From: Pseudomonas fluvialis
GTDB lineage: Bacteria; Pseudomonadota; Gammaproteobacteria; Pseudomonadales; Pseudomonadaceae
Direction of reading: 5' to 3'
Length of the DNA stretch: 64,000 nt
Assembly (NCBI RefSeq): GCF_014207935.1
Contig: NZ_JACHLL010000002.1
Span: 367,865 to 431,864, forward strand
The position numbers and the translations under genes were made by a program. Under the pieces are notes generated by a model, which was given only the letters and a program-made list of their open reading frames with translations, searched no databases and was not told where the DNA came from. Every line of letters starts with the position of its first letter. Positions within the stretch are counted from its first letter, which is position 1. Shown here piece after piece: positions 43,856 to 53,800 of the stretch.

Positions 43856-45898
43856 ATGTCCGAAGCCCGCAAGATTCTCGTCACCAGCGCCCTGCCCTAC
43901 GCCAATGGCTCCATTCACCTAGGCCACATGCTCGAGTACATCCAGACCGACATGTGGGTGCGTTTCCAGAAACTGCGCGGCAACCAGTGCACCTACGTCT
44001 GCGCCGACGACGCCCACGGCTCGGCCATCATGCTGCGCGCCGAGAAGGAAGGCATCACCCCGGAACAGCTGATCGCGAACGTGCAGGCCGAGCACAGCGC
44101 CGACTTCGCCAACTTCCTGGTCGACTTCGACAACTACCACTCGACTCACGCCGAAGAAAACCGCGAACTGGCCTGCGGCATCTACCTGGCACTGCGCGAC
44201 AAGGGCCACATTGCCACCCGTTCGGTGACCCAGTACTTCGACCCTGAAAAGGGCATGTTCCTCGCCGACCGTTTCATCAAGGGCACCTGCCCCAAGTGCG
44301 CGGCCGAGGACCAGTACGGCGACAACTGCGAGAAGTGTGGCGCCACCTATGCGCCGACCGACCTGAAGAACCCACGCTCGGCCATTTCCGGCGCCGTGCC
44401 AGTACTCAAGGAATCCAAGCACTTCTTCTTCAAGCTGCCCGACTTCGAAGCCATGCTGAAAAGCTGGACGCGCAGCGGCACCTTGCAGGATGCCGTGGCC
44501 AACAAGATTGCCGAATGGCTGGATGGCGGCCTGCAGGAATGGGACATCTCCCGCGATGCGCCCTACTTCGGCTTCGAGATCCCCGATGAGCCGGGCAAGT
44601 ACTTCTACGTCTGGCTGGACGCTCCGGTCGGCTATATGGCCAGCTTCAAGAACCTCTGCGCCAAGCGCCCGGAGCTGGATTTCGACGCCTACTGGGGCAA
44701 GGACTCCACCGCCGAGCTGTACCACTTCATCGGCAAGGACATCGTCAACTTCCACGCCCTGTTCTGGCCGGCCATGCTCGAAGGCGCCGGCTACCGCAAG
44801 CCGACGGCGGTCAACGTGCACGGCTACCTGACCGTCAACGGCCAGAAGATGTCCAAGTCGCGCGGCACCTTCATCAAGGCGCGCACCTACCTGGATCACC
44901 TGAACCCGGAATACCTGCGTTACTACTACGCCAGCAAACTGGGCCGCAGCGTCGACGACCTCGACCTCAACCTCGAGGACTTCGTGCAGAAGGTCAATGC
45001 CGACCTGGTCGGCAAGGTGGTCAACATCGCCAGCCGCTGCGCCGGCTTTATCCACAAGGGCAATAACGGCATACTGGTCAGCGCCAATCCCGAGCCGGAA
45101 CTGTGGGACGCCTTCCAGGCTGCCGCACCGAGCATTGCCGACGCCTACGAGGCCCGCGACTTTGCCCGCGCCATGCGCGAGATCATGGCCCTGGCCGACC
45201 GCGCCAATGCCTGGATCGCCGACAAGGCTCCGTGGTCGCTGAACAAGGTGGAAGGCAAGCAGGCCGAAGTGCAGGAAATCTGCGCCCTGGGCGTCAACCT
45301 GTTCCGCCAGCTGGTGATCATGCTCAAACCCGTGCTGCCCAAGCTGGCCGCCGATGCCGAGGCCTTCCTGAACGTTGCGCCGCTGCGCTGGGCCGACCTG
45401 ACCACGCCGCTGGCCAACCACCAGCTGAATCCGTTCAACCCGCTGCTGACCCGCATCGAGCCGGCCAAGATCGACGCCATGATCGAAGCCTCCAAGGAAG
45501 ACCTCGCCGCCGAGAACGCCGCACCGGCCCAGGCCGGCAATGGAGAACTGGCCAAAGACCCGCTGGCCGCCGAGATCAACTTCGACGCCTTTGCTGCCGT
45601 CGACCTACGCATCGCGCTGATCGAGAAATGCGAGTTCGTTGAAGGTGCCGACAAGCTGCTGCGCCTGACCCTGGATATTGGCGACGCCAAGCGCAACGTG
45701 TTCAGTGGCATCAAGAGCGCCTACCCGAACCCAAGCGAACTGGAAGGCCGCCTGACCCTGTACGTGGCCAACCTGGCCCCACGCAAGATGAAGTTCGGCA
45801 TCAGCGAAGGCATGGTCCTGGCCGCCGGTCCCGGCGGCAGCGAAATCTACCTGCTCAGCCCGGACAACGGCGCCAAGCCGGGGCAGCGGGTCAAATAA
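43856..45898 (+). CDS. metG: Methionyl-tRNA synthetase
   Basis: This 680-residue class I synthetase begins [22 protein letters not shown] is the HIGH motif at about 21-24, and [18 protein letters not shown] is the four-Cys zinc site. KMSKSRG is the KMSKS loop. The C-terminal 100 residues ([20 protein letters not shown] onward) form the tRNA-binding dimerisation domain. The ATG at 43856 is chosen over upstream in-frame starts by family alignment from memory. It is divergent from apbC and ends at a bidirectional terminator. Confidence 0.97.
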   Translation: MSEARKILVTSALPYANGSIHLGHMLEYIQTDMWVRFQKLRGNQCTYVCADDAHGSAIMLRAEKEGITPEQLIANVQAEHSADFANFLVDFDNYHSTHAEENRELACGIYLALRDKGHIATRSVTQYFDPEKGMFLADRFIKGTCPKCAAEDQYGDNCEKCGATYAPTDLKNPRSAISGAVPVLKESKHFFFKLPDFEAMLKSWTRSGTLQDAVANKIAEWLDGGLQEWDISRDAPYFGFEIPDEPGKYFYVWLDAPVGYMASFKNLCAKRPELDFDAYWGKDSTAELYHFIGKDIVNFHALFWPAMLEGAGYRKPTAVNVHGYLTVNGQKMSKSRGTFIKARTYLDHLNPEYLRYYYASKLGRSVDDLDLNLEDFVQKVNADLVGKVVNIASRCAGFIHKGNNGILVSANPEPELWDAFQAAAPSIADAYEARDFARAMREIMALADRANAWIADKAPWSLNKVEGKQAEVQEICALGVNLFRQLVIMLKPVLPKLAADAEAFLNVAPLRWADLTTPLANHQLNPFNPLLTRIEPAKIDAMIEASKEDLAAENAAPAQAGNGELAKDPLAAEINFDAFAAVDLRIALIEKCEFVEGADKLLRLTLDIGDAKRNVFSGIKSAYPNPSELEGRLTLYVANLAPRKMKFGISEGMVLAAGPGGSEIYLLSPDNGAKPGQRVK

Positions 45899-45914
45899 CA
45901 CATCACTTAGGAAC

Positions 45915-45947
45915 AAAAACGGGGACCTTGATGGTCCCCGTTTTCTT
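45915..45947. terminator. Bidirectional terminator between metG and pilY1
   Basis: AAAAACGGGGACC and GGTCCCCGTTTTC flank a five-base loop, with T-rich sequence on the plus side. It serves both convergent genes. Confidence 0.9.
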
Positions 45948-45958
45948 TACGCCGACTG

Positions 45959-48900
45959 TCAGCGATCGATATCCGATTTCCAGTAGACACGACGCCGCGT
46001 CATATCCAGATCCGGCTCGATCGGCGTCGGTTCCAGTCCCTTGCAACCGATGCAGATGGTGACGGTTTCGTCGCATGCAGGCCCCTCGCAATTGGGCCTG
46101 GTCACGGTGACAGTACTTAGGCCTGGCGGGATCGGCATACCACCATTATCGATCTGTTCAGAGCGCACACGCCCGCAAGCCGAGCCATTGAACAGGCTCA
46201 TGTTGTAAGCAGTACCCAAGCCCAGAGGCCGGGTGCAGGCTTCGATCTGTGCACCACCTGGCTTGTAGGTGTTGAACAGTACATTGCCTCCCGCAATAAC
46301 AGCCGGGTTAACCACCTGCTCACCCTGCCCCGGGAAACTCATGAACCAGCCGCGCTGCTCGGTTCCTGGGAAAATACGATTCGCATCGCAGTTGGGAGCA
46401 GTGGTGCTGTTATTCATCAGGCTGCCATCCAGATCCAGCGCTGTGGTCTCTGCTGGATAGTCCAGATAGGCATAGAAGCGATCATCGATATCGTCGACGT
46501 AGGGATAATTGCTCTCCAGTGGACGCTCGCGATTGCCCGAACCCAACGCCAGATAGACCTTGCCCTGATAGGGCAGCACGGAAGGCGCATTCATGAACTT
46601 GCGGCTCGATCCGGTGGTAAAGGCCGACTTGGTAATATCCCAGTCACCCTCCTCCAACGGCTCGAACAAATCATCAACCACCTCGACAAAGTTGATGCGC
46701 CAGATATTGCCACCGGTATCGGCGGCGTAGAGGTAGTCGACCTTGCCGTCGAAATCGATATCAACCGGGCTGACATCACCCACCACGGCTCGATCGGTAA
46801 CAAAGGTTCTGACAATTTCACCAGTCTCGGCATTCAGTACGAATACCGCATTGCCCTTGTCACCAGCAGTACAGCTACTGGTAGCCGAGTCGTCATCCTC
46901 ACAGGAATCATAACCCCCGCCGAAAGCCAGCAACGGGGTATCGCCGTACCCTGCAACATACATGCTCTTCGGCGTCGACCAGGTTTGGCCAATATCCTCA
47001 AAACCGTCATCACACTCCGAATCCGAAGCGGTAAACGGGCAACCCCGGCGCCAGAGCAGCTCAGGCTGCTCCGGATCGGTGACATCGAGCGCATAGACCA
47101 TACGGCCACCGCGACGCATTACGGGGTAGATGTAGGCTCTTTCCACCTGATCATCGCTGTTGTACTCAACCAACTGGCCGATGGAGCCATCGAAGAAATA
47201 GTCCTTCGGCTCGGGTACCGGATCCTCATCAGCATCCTGATTCGGGAAAGCTACCTTCGGTAAATTCTCATACAGACGGTTGAGCTTGCCGAAATGCTCC
47301 GGCGCGATCAGCCCCCACAGCTCCTCAGCCTGCTGCTCACCAGTGCCCGCATCGGTCGTTACCTGAACTGCACGCAACATCCCATCGTTGGCACCGTAGT
47401 AGATGACAGTCTGATCGGCTGTCCCGTAGTTGACCGGCAGCGGTCTCGAGTGGATGACATCGCCATGGATGCTCGGCCGACCGTTGGAATCACCCGCTGT
47501 CTCATCGACACCGACCTGGTCACCACGGATGTACTCATAGATGCCACCCAGGCCCTGGGCACCCGCGAAAGTGCTGTTAAAGGCAACCAGAGCATCGCCC
47601 GATACCGACTTCAGATTACGGTCGCCGATCACACTATTACGCAGGACCTGTGCGACACCGCCCTTTTCTACAAAAGGACCATCAGGCAAATCAGACCAGG
47701 GACTGGTCACACTGGTCTGACACTGCCCCATCGGTGAGGGGGAAATCCCCAGACCTTCCCAGTAGGTGCTGGAGTCGGCGCTCCAGAAACTCGCCGCGCA
47801 CTCTGCCGCGAAACCGGTCAACGGGCTTACAGCGGCATCGCCATTCACATCCACCAGCTCAATCGCATTGTTGACGAAGCCCAGCTGATATTCCTTGAGG
47901 TTACCGAACCAGCGAGGTTTGGCCTGCTGGTCCGGGCGGAACATACCGATAAACACCTGGTTTTCGTTCTGCGCCCGGTTGGTGGTATTCAGTGGCAGGG
48001 CCACTGCCGCAAAGGTCGAACTGACAGAGAGAATATTGGACAAGGCGTCACCAATACCCAGCTCCAGTTCTTCCTCATTGGTGGCGGCATAATAGTTGCC
48101 GCCGCCAACCCGCTCAGAAGCGCTCATCATCAAACCTGAATGGGCAGCATCCTGCTGGGCATTGAACACGTCCAAGGTATGCACATTGACATTGACCCTG
48201 GCCACCAGCGTCTCGCCCCCCTCGGACTCATAACTGACCGGCACACCATACTCATGGAGAAACTTGGCCCAGTCATCGAAGTTCCAGTTACCGCCAGAAA
48301 CCGAATCGAACTCACCCGTTTCGGTTACCACAGTCGAGTTTGTGGTGGACTGCACGATCAGCTTCTTTTTGCCACCCGAACAACCAGTGGTCGTGCTCTG
48401 CGACGTAGAGCAGGCACAACCGGAAATGCCATCACAGAGTTTGCCTGCTTGTGATTCATTGGTGGTGCACTGGTTGACTTCATTATTCTTGTAGCATTGG
48501 CTGGAAAAACCGATATCGGTTACCGAACTCTCAGTGGTGGTCGACAGCAAAGGAATATCCAGTGGGGTGCCACTGGAGGTTCCCGCCAACTTATTGTTCA
48601 GGACACCGCCTGCATCGGCATAAAGCTGAGTAAGAAAGTTGCTGTTGACTACATCATCCGTCGTCGGGCCACTCTGATTGGGGTTACTGATGAAGATCAC
48701 GTTCACATCGTTACAGATGGTCTCGGCCACCAACGGTGACTTGAACGTCGAGAACTGGGTGGTATAGCCATCGGGATCGGCAAGAGCAGACAATGTGCCG
48801 CCACCGGCAAAGGACTGCTCGCCGCCGGAAAGGTAGCTATAAACATCGCGCATCAGGTTGCCATAAGGGGTATTGGCACTGCGCTTTTCTTCAGGATCGT

Positions 48901-49300
48901 TTACATCGGTGAAGATCTTGTCCAGCGCAACGCCGAGCTCCGCATAACTATCCGCAGTCAACTCCTGCAAGGCAAAGCGAACATAGGCGCCATTCTGGTT
49001 AGCATTACCGTCAGTGGTGTATTCCAGAATACCCACATTGAGTTTGCCAACCTGATTGGCCAGAGCGCTCTTGATCGCTCGGACCTCTGACTGTCCCTGA
49101 GCAAGCCCACCGGGCCACTGCTGGCTCTGCCGGGCCCAGTTGGCCGTGTTATCGAGCACAATCAGCGCGCTGGGCAGACTGGAATTGGTCGTGTCGTTCC
49201 CGATATAGATATCGATGTCTTCCGCGCTGGCTAAACCCGATAGCGTCAATGCCAGCAATCCGAAGAAGCACCTGTTGATCCAGGTTAATGCCTTGTTCAC
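45959..49300 (-). CDS. pilY1: Type IV pilus tip adhesin/assembly protein PilY1
   Basis: This 1,113-residue secreted protein sits at the pilus tip and promotes pilus extension and surface sensing. A signal peptide ends near LSGLASA. The N-terminal half is a degenerate von Willebrand A domain (ALIVLDNTANWARQ, with a non-canonical metal site) carrying a Cys-rich insertion around residues 265-320. The C-terminal beta-propeller has the calcium site DIDFDGKVDYL near residue 850 followed by YAADTGGNIWRINF. The GTG start at 49300 has GAGGAGG upstream. It is the last gene of the minor pilin operon; pilY2 is absent. GC is lower than in metG or rsx. Confidence 0.92.
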   Translation of the reverse strand: MNKALTWINRCFFGLLALTLSGLASAEDIDIYIGNDTTNSSLPSALIVLDNTANWARQSQQWPGGLAQGQSEVRAIKSALANQVGKLNVGILEYTTDGNANQNGAYVRFALQELTADSYAELGVALDKIFTDVNDPEEKRSANTPYGNLMRDVYSYLSGGEQSFAGGGTLSALADPDGYTTQFSTFKSPLVAETICNDVNVIFISNPNQSGPTTDDVVNSNFLTQLYADAGGVLNNKLAGTSSGTPLDIPLLSTTTESSVTDIGFSSQCYKNNEVNQCTTNESQAGKLCDGISGCACSTSQSTTTGCSGGKKKLIVQSTTNSTVVTETGEFDSVSGGNWNFDDWAKFLHEYGVPVSYESEGGETLVARVNVNVHTLDVFNAQQDAAHSGLMMSASERVGGGNYYAATNEEELELGIGDALSNILSVSSTFAAVALPLNTTNRAQNENQVFIGMFRPDQQAKPRWFGNLKEYQLGFVNNAIELVDVNGDAAVSPLTGFAAECAASFWSADSSTYWEGLGISPSPMGQCQTSVTSPWSDLPDGPFVEKGGVAQVLRNSVIGDRNLKSVSGDALVAFNSTFAGAQGLGGIYEYIRGDQVGVDETAGDSNGRPSIHGDVIHSRPLPVNYGTADQTVIYYGANDGMLRAVQVTTDAGTGEQQAEELWGLIAPEHFGKLNRLYENLPKVAFPNQDADEDPVPEPKDYFFDGSIGQLVEYNSDDQVERAYIYPVMRRGGRMVYALDVTDPEQPELLWRRGCPFTASDSECDDGFEDIGQTWSTPKSMYVAGYGDTPLLAFGGGYDSCEDDDSATSSCTAGDKGNAVFVLNAETGEIVRTFVTDRAVVGDVSPVDIDFDGKVDYLYAADTGGNIWRINFVEVVDDLFEPLEEGDWDITKSAFTTGSSRKFMNAPSVLPYQGKVYLALGSGNRERPLESNYPYVDDIDDRFYAYLDYPAETTALDLDGSLMNNSTTAPNCDANRIFPGTEQRGWFMSFPGQGEQVVNPAVIAGGNVLFNTYKPGGAQIEACTRPLGLGTAYNMSLFNGSACGRVRSEQIDNGGMPIPPGLSTVTVTRPNCEGPACDETVTICIGCKGLEPTPIEPDLDMTRRRVYWKSDIDR

Positions 49301-49316
49301 TTCACACCTCCTCGGA

Positions 49317-49877
49317 TTAATCCGGACACGCCGTGGCCACATCATTGAGCGCCACTTTGACGGAAATGCCCTGAGTAACAGCGGCTTGTGCCTGAGTTAC
49401 ATTATCGACAGCTACTGCACGCAACTCCCAAACCGAGTTGGCGCACAGGGATATGTCATTCCCCTCTGAACCTTCAGCTGTCTGCACAACGCATGCAGCT
49501 TGTTGCGGATCACTGAGATCAAGTTCAGAAATCTTGATCGGCTGAACCACAACACAACGTGGTACGTCCAGGGTCACAGTCACGTCATTGCCACCATCGC
49601 CATTAGTGTCATAGCAACGGGTATTGGCACCCGTACAGTTAGTAGCGAACATGTTGGTGGGTGAGGACACAAAGAGAGTGGCGCTGACCGCCTCCTCAAT
49701 CGCCGCATTGGCGGCATTCATAGCCTGCTCACGGCTTTCCATGTTGCCGACCACCTTGAGATTACTCTGGGTCAGGTTGAAACCACTGACCGCCATCAGA
49801 GTCACCATCAGCAGTACCATCAGGCCAACGACCAGAACAACGCCTTGCTGGGATCGATGCAGGTGGGGGATATTCAT
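49317..49877 (-). CDS. pilX: Minor pilin PilX
   Basis: This 186-residue minor pilin has a short prepilin leader, MNIPHLHRSQQG, cut before VVLVVGLMVLLMVTLMAVSG. The usual Glu at position 5 of the mature protein is missing (VVLVV), as in other PilX proteins and consistent with a tip-initiation role. Two Cys pairs lie in the C-terminal half. The start overlaps the pilW stop by four bases; pilY1 follows after 16 bases. Confidence 0.88.
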   Translation of the reverse strand: MNIPHLHRSQQGVVLVVGLMVLLMVTLMAVSGFNLTQSNLKVVGNMESREQAMNAANAAIEEAVSATLFVSSPTNMFATNCTGANTRCYDTNGDGGNDVTVTLDVPRCVVVQPIKISELDLSDPQQAACVVQTAEGSEGNDISLCANSVWELRAVAVDNVTQAQAAVTQGISVKVALNDVATACPD

Positions 49878-50851
49878 GATGCATCTCTCCTACCGGCAAT
49901 ATTGTTCAGACGGACCGTGCTGCTATAAACCTGCCGCTTGAAACCGGGCGGAAGATCCTGGGCAGATATTTCCATATCTCCCAATCTGTAAGTGTTGCCA
50001 TCTTCGTAGCCGGATGTGGCTTGTGCATTACGGCTCAACACCCAGATGCGTACGGAAACTACGTCCTCCCAATCGGCCTGAGCCGGTGCGGCTGAATAAG
50101 CCTCTGGTACGCCATCACCGGAACTGTCGATGCCGTACTGGAAATGAATCTGCTCGACCCCATCAACCAGCGGTGTAACCACATAGCCGTTGCTGCCAGA
50201 GAGGTCAGCCCTGGCCAGTTGATCAGCCTGATTCACGTAATAGATTCGACTGAGGAAGCGATAAACCGGAGCCGTCTCAGCGACATCGCACTTGCGAGTT
50301 CGGCGGTCCAAAGCAGCGGCGTTGTCAGCCAGCAGAATGCTACCCGGGGATTCTTCTGCGCAGGCAGCAACCTGCAGGTGATATTGCCCTGCAGCAAAGC
50401 CATCACATCCAGCTGTACCTACTGCGCAAGTGCTGGCTCGACGCAAGGCGAGGAAACTGTTGCCACCCTTGAAGTTACTCAAGCAACTAGGGGCCGCTGC
50501 CTCGGCAACCTGGCTTTGGCCATACACAGGCACGCCTAGAGAAGCGGTAATGTCAGCTGCATCGGCAAAGCACGCTGGTGGAAAATCTGCCGGAGCAGGA
50601 AAAGTCTGGGAACCTGACTCGCCAAAGAAACCCGCGTTATTCAGTTCATCAACTAGCAGCTGCACTGCATAACGCCCGTTCTCGATCTGCCTAGATCCCT
50701 GCTCCAACTCATTTCGCACCCGAGTGTTGTTGACGAACAGCTCAGACACCGCAAAAAGAATGATCAGGCCGAGAGTCATCGCTACCATCAACTCGATCAG
50801 GGAAAACCCATACTGCCCCTCAGGCTTATGGTGTCTCATCTGTATAAGCAT
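49874..50851 (-). CDS. pilW: Minor pilin PilW
   Basis: This 325-residue minor pilin has the prepilin leader MLIQMRHHKPEGQYG cut before FSLIELMVAMTLGLIILF, with Glu5 present. RQIENGRYAVQLLVDELNNAGFFG is the conserved PilW segment (key part quoted). The large C-terminal domain contains several Cys. It follows pilV by three bases and overlaps pilX by four, so the set is co-translated. It joins the PilV-PilW-PilX-PilY1 priming complex at the pilus tip. Confidence 0.9.
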   Translation of the reverse strand: MLIQMRHHKPEGQYGFSLIELMVAMTLGLIILFAVSELFVNNTRVRNELEQGSRQIENGRYAVQLLVDELNNAGFFGESGSQTFPAPADFPPACFADAADITASLGVPVYGQSQVAEAAAPSCLSNFKGGNSFLALRRASTCAVGTAGCDGFAAGQYHLQVAACAEESPGSILLADNAAALDRRTRKCDVAETAPVYRFLSRIYYVNQADQLARADLSGSNGYVVTPLVDGVEQIHFQYGIDSSGDGVPEAYSAAPAQADWEDVVSVRIWVLSRNAQATSGYEDGNTYRLGDMEISAQDLPPGFKRQVYSSTVRLNNIAGRRDAS

Positions 50852-50854
50852 GAT

Positions 50855-51403
50855 TCAGACTCCCAAGTAGGCTAGGGCAACAACAACTGACACCGCCCGG
50901 CGCTGACTGTCGTCATCACCATAATCACCTTCACCGCATGAAAGCTCGGGGGCAACAGTTGGACTCAACCCCTGCCACGCCACGGTCACCCGCAACAGCA
51001 CCTGAGTATTGGCACCACCACTGAGGTGCTCCACACACCCCCGAGCACCGATCATCGCGCCAATGTTGTCACCGTCAGAGTTCTCTACCGCAGCACCATC
51101 CAGGGCTCTATCCCAAGCACACTTGTCGGCATTAACGGGGGAGCCACAGTCAGCCAAGTTAGTACCTACCCCAAACTCGCCAAGGTATGCATTGGCGCGA
51201 GCCTGAGCAGGATTACTGCGCAGCCGATTGGCCATATCTTCCAGCAATAGAGTGGCCTGGGTCCGCTGCAACGCTTCCAGTTCGGTTCGCAACATCGTGG
51301 TGTGCAAACCGGCCAGGCCGAGCAAACCGATGGCCAGAATCAACAAGGTGACCAACACCTCGATCAGGGTAAAGCCTCCATTTTTTAGGGAGATTGCAAA
51401 CAT
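50855..51403 (-). CDS. pilV: Minor pilin PilV
   Basis: This 182-residue minor pilin has leader MFAISLKNGG cut before FTLIEVLVTLLILAIGLLGL, the PilV/GspI-type signature with ILAIGLLGLAGL. A later EDMANRLRSNP is the PilV-family hallmark. The C-terminal part contains four Cys. It starts one base after the end of the fimT/U-type gene and precedes pilW. Confidence 0.92.
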   Translation of the reverse strand: MFAISLKNGGFTLIEVLVTLLILAIGLLGLAGLHTTMLRTELEALQRTQATLLLEDMANRLRSNPAQARANAYLGEFGVGTNLADCGSPVNADKCAWDRALDGAAVENSDGDNIGAMIGARGCVEHLSGGANTQVLLRVTVAWQGLSPTVAPELSCGEGDYGDDDSQRRAVSVVVALAYLGV

Positions 51404-51404
51404 G

Positions 51405-51926
51405 TCAGCAGCCCCCTTTCACAGTAGTAGGACGACCGTCCAGTCCAATACTTACACAGCGTTTCTTTTCCGGATCACTCACTGCCTCTAGTTCGAATGC
51501 AGCACCACCTGCTGTCGCCAACCGCCCAGCGGCACGAAAAGCAACCGAGTCGACAGCACTGCTAATGATGACGGTGCTATTCAGGCGATCACGATGCAAA
51601 GCGCGCGAATCATCATTTGGGCTGACCGGGTCGGCGATCAGCCAACCCTCTGACCACTCTTCGCCATCGCCCGGACGCAAGATGACAGTGCGGTTGAGCT
51701 TGATCGCCTCTGATCTGGCTAGCAGCAATGCGCTGTGTAGCGATGCAGCCACAGTACGTACTTTCTGCTCAGCAACCATCGAGCGATAAGCTGGAACGCC
51801 GATTGCTGCCAGTACGGCTAGAATTGAAATTACGATCATCAGCTCAGCAAGACTAAATCCCTGCTGACAAGCAGCACTTCTCTTCACCTGAGCTGCGCTT
51901 GGCCTTACCACGACTGGCCGTTCCAT
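51405..51926 (-). CDS. Minor pilin of the FimT/FimU (GspH) family
   Basis: This 173-residue pseudopilin has a long leader of about 23 residues ending CQQG, then FSLAELMIVISILAVLAAIG, with Glu at position 5. SALLLARSEAIKLNRTV and EEWSEGWLIADP are typical of GspH/FimT domains. The ATG at 51926 has GGGAG seven bases upstream and overlaps pilE by 22 bases; a GTG at 51887 would shorten the leader to ten residues, closer to usual size. By position it does the job of FimU in the fimU-pilVWXY1E cluster of P. aeruginosa. Confidence 0.82.
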   Translation of the reverse strand: MERPVVVRPSAAQVKRSAACQQGFSLAELMIVISILAVLAAIGVPAYRSMVAEQKVRTVAASLHSALLLARSEAIKLNRTVILRPGDGEEWSEGWLIADPVSPNDDSRALHRDRLNSTVIISSAVDSVAFRAAGRLATAGGAAFELEAVSDPEKKRCVSIGLDGRPTTVKGGC

Positions 51927-52300
51927 TGCTTGGCTCCCGACTGATCAAGGGTCAAGACGCCATCTGCGCTTTGCCCGCTGGTAGCGATTGGCGTTGCAGT
52001 CAGCAAAAACGTAGGAGGAGGGCCGGCCTCAATATCGATAGTGACCGTATAGTTTCGGGCCACTTTTTCGGGGGCCACCATACCAAGCTCTGCCAGCGTA
52101 CCGGCAAAGGCACGCGCATCCAGAAGGTACTGCTGCTGGCGCTGGGCTACATCCATCAAGAAGGCTTGGGCATCGGCACGATTAGCCTTGACCCGGTACT
52201 GCTGATAGTTAGGGATAGCGATAGCTGCTAATACAGCAATAATCGCTACCACAATCATCATTTCTATAAGGGTAAATCCCCTCATGGCAGATCTGTTCAC
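51905..52300 (-). CDS. pilE: Minor pilin PilE
   Basis: This 131-residue pilin has leader MNRSAMRG cut before FTLIEMMIVVAIIAVLAAIA, with Glu5. The segment QQYRVKANRADAQAFLMDVA resembles P. aeruginosa PilE, which links the tip complex to the PilA fibre. The GTG at 52300 has GGAGG six bases upstream; an ATG at 52285 would shorten the leader to three residues. Here it is the first gene of the operon, whereas in P. aeruginosa pilE is last. No Cys pair is present. Confidence 0.85.
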   Translation of the reverse strand: MNRSAMRGFTLIEMMIVVAIIAVLAAIAIPNYQQYRVKANRADAQAFLMDVAQRQQQYLLDARAFAGTLAELGMVAPEKVARNYTVTIDIEAGPPPTFLLTATPIATSGQSADGVLTLDQSGAKQWNGQSW

Positions 52301-52475
52301 TCGCGCCTCCACTGCTCTCGATGGGCGAATTAAAATAGAAGCCAACTTAAGACTAGGCTTAACCCTAGCATGTCACACATTAGCCAAGCCTCGAACGGTC
52401 AAAAGCACCGACCAGCGCGTCACGATGTCGACAGGCGCACATTTATGACCGACAAGCGGTTCTCACAGCCCTTGC

Positions 52476-52505
52476 CGGATGAGACTCATCCGCACTAATG
52501 AGTGC
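52476..52505. repeat. Palindromes in the pilE-rsxA spacer
   Basis: CGGATGAG-A-CTCATCCG is a perfect 17-bp palindrome at 52476-52492. It is followed at once by GCACT-AATG-AGTGC, a second hairpin at 52492-52505. ATGAG also recurs at 52498. It may be an operator or a structured leader; the rest of the 343-base spacer holds only the rsx promoter. Confidence 0.55.
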
Positions 52506-52553
52506 TTGACGGTCTATTTACCCATGCGACGCTGACAGTTGCCGCAGTGGACT

Positions 52554-52582
52554 TTGCACTGCGTGACACTCTTCCCGATAAT
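52554..52582 (+). promoter_or_regulatory. Sigma-70 promoter of the rsx operon
   Basis: TTGCAC (52554-52559) and GATAAT (52577-52582) are 17 bases apart. The start would be near 52589, giving a 55-base leader before rsxA. Confidence 0.7.
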
Positions 52583-52643
52583 AACGGCCTTTTTCCAAAC
52601 AACCCGCTAAGCCAGTGCAGGCCGTCCGCATGAGAAACCGCCC

Positions 52644-53228
52644 ATGACCGAACTCGCCCTGATCATGGTTAGCGCCATCCTGGTCAACAACTTCGTGCTG
52701 GTGCAGTTCCTCGGTCTGTGCCCGTTCATGGGCGTATCGAAGAAGATCGAGACGGCCATCGGCCTCGCGCTGGCAACCACGTTCGTCCTCACCCTGGCCG
52801 CCATGTGCAGCTATCTGGTGCAGGAGTACATCCTCGAACCGCTGAACATCGAGTACCTGCGCACCATCAGCTTCATTCTGGTGATTGCCGTGGTGGTGCA
52901 GTTCACCGAAATGGTGGTGAAGAAGAGCAGCCCCCTGCTCTACCGCGTGCTGGGCATTTTCCTGCCGCTGATCACCACCAACTGCATCGTCCTCGGCGTG
53001 GCGCTGCTCAATGCCAACAAGGCCGAATTCACCTTCCTGAGTGCCAGCGTCAACGGCTTTGCCGCGGGGCTCGGCTTCTCCCTGGTGCTGGTGCTGTTCG
53101 CCGCCATGCGTGAGCGCATTGCCATTGCCGATGTGCCCAAGCCGTTTCAGGGCGCGGCCATCGGCATGATTACCGCCGGGCTGATGTCGCTGGCGTTCAT
53201 GGGCTTTGCCGGGTTGATCAAGCTATGA
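52644..53228 (+). CDS. rsxA: Electron transport complex subunit RsxA (RnfA)
   Basis: This 194-residue, six-helix subunit belongs to the Rnf/Rsx complex, which moves electrons between NADH and ferredoxin-type carriers and in E. coli resets SoxR. Hallmarks are [20 protein letters not shown] and [17 protein letters not shown], each with a Cys that binds the membrane [2Fe-2S] cluster with RsxE. It is the first gene, with the stop overlapping rsxB by four bases. Confidence 0.96.
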   Translation: MTELALIMVSAILVNNFVLVQFLGLCPFMGVSKKIETAIGLALATTFVLTLAAMCSYLVQEYILEPLNIEYLRTISFILVIAVVVQFTEMVVKKSSPLLYRVLGIFLPLITTNCIVLGVALLNANKAEFTFLSASVNGFAAGLGFSLVLVLFAAMRERIAIADVPKPFQGAAIGMITAGLMSLAFMGFAGLIKL

Positions 53229-53800
53229 GTCTGGTGCTGATTGCGGTACTGGCCATCCTCGCGCTGTGCCTGATCTGCGGTGCCATCCTGGGTTTCGCGG
53301 CGGTGCGCTTCAAGGTCGAGGGCGATCCCATCGCCGAACAGATCAACGCCCTGCTGCCACAGACCCAGTGCGGCCAGTGCGGCTACCCAGGCTGCAAGCC
53401 CTACGCCGAGGCCATCGCCGCCGGCGACAAGATCAACAAGTGCCCACCCGGTGGCGAGGCCACCATCCAGGCGCTCGCCGACCTGCTCGATGTGGAAGCC
53501 GAACCGCTGGACGCCGAGGGCGGCGAGAAGCCGCAGATGGTCGCCTTCATCCGTGAAGCCGAGTGCATCGGCTGCACCAAGTGCATCCAAGCGTGCCCGG
53601 TAGACGCCATCGTCGGCGCCGCCAAGCAGATGCACACGGTGATCGCCAGCGAGTGCACCGGCTGTGACCTCTGCGTGGAGCCCTGCCCGGTTGACTGCAT
53701 CGACATGATTCCGGTTGGCAGCACGCTGCAGGGCTGGAAATGGGACCTGCCCGTACCGGCCAGCCAACTGATCGCAACCGACCGGGAGCATGCGGCATGA
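53225..53800 (+). CDS. rsxB: Electron transport complex subunit RsxB (RnfB)
   Basis: This 191-residue iron-sulfur subunit has one N-terminal helix, a four-Cys motif [18 protein letters not shown] with a fourth Cys in KCPPGG, and two ferredoxin clusters: [15 protein letters not shown] and [15 protein letters not shown]. It passes electrons between RsxC and RsxD/G. The start overlaps rsxA and the stop overlaps rsxC, each by four bases. Confidence 0.96.
   Translation: MSLVLIAVLAILALCLICGAILGFAAVRFKVEGDPIAEQINALLPQTQCGQCGYPGCKPYAEAIAAGDKINKCPPGGEATIQALADLLDVEAEPLDAEGGEKPQMVAFIREAECIGCTKCIQACPVDAIVGAAKQMHTVIASECTGCDLCVEPCPVDCIDMIPVGSTLQGWKWDLPVPASQLIATDREHAA

Noticed and set aside
43919-45421. 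500-codon frame opposite metG
   Set aside because: It is a shadow of metG; metG has all catalytic motifs and the frame has none.
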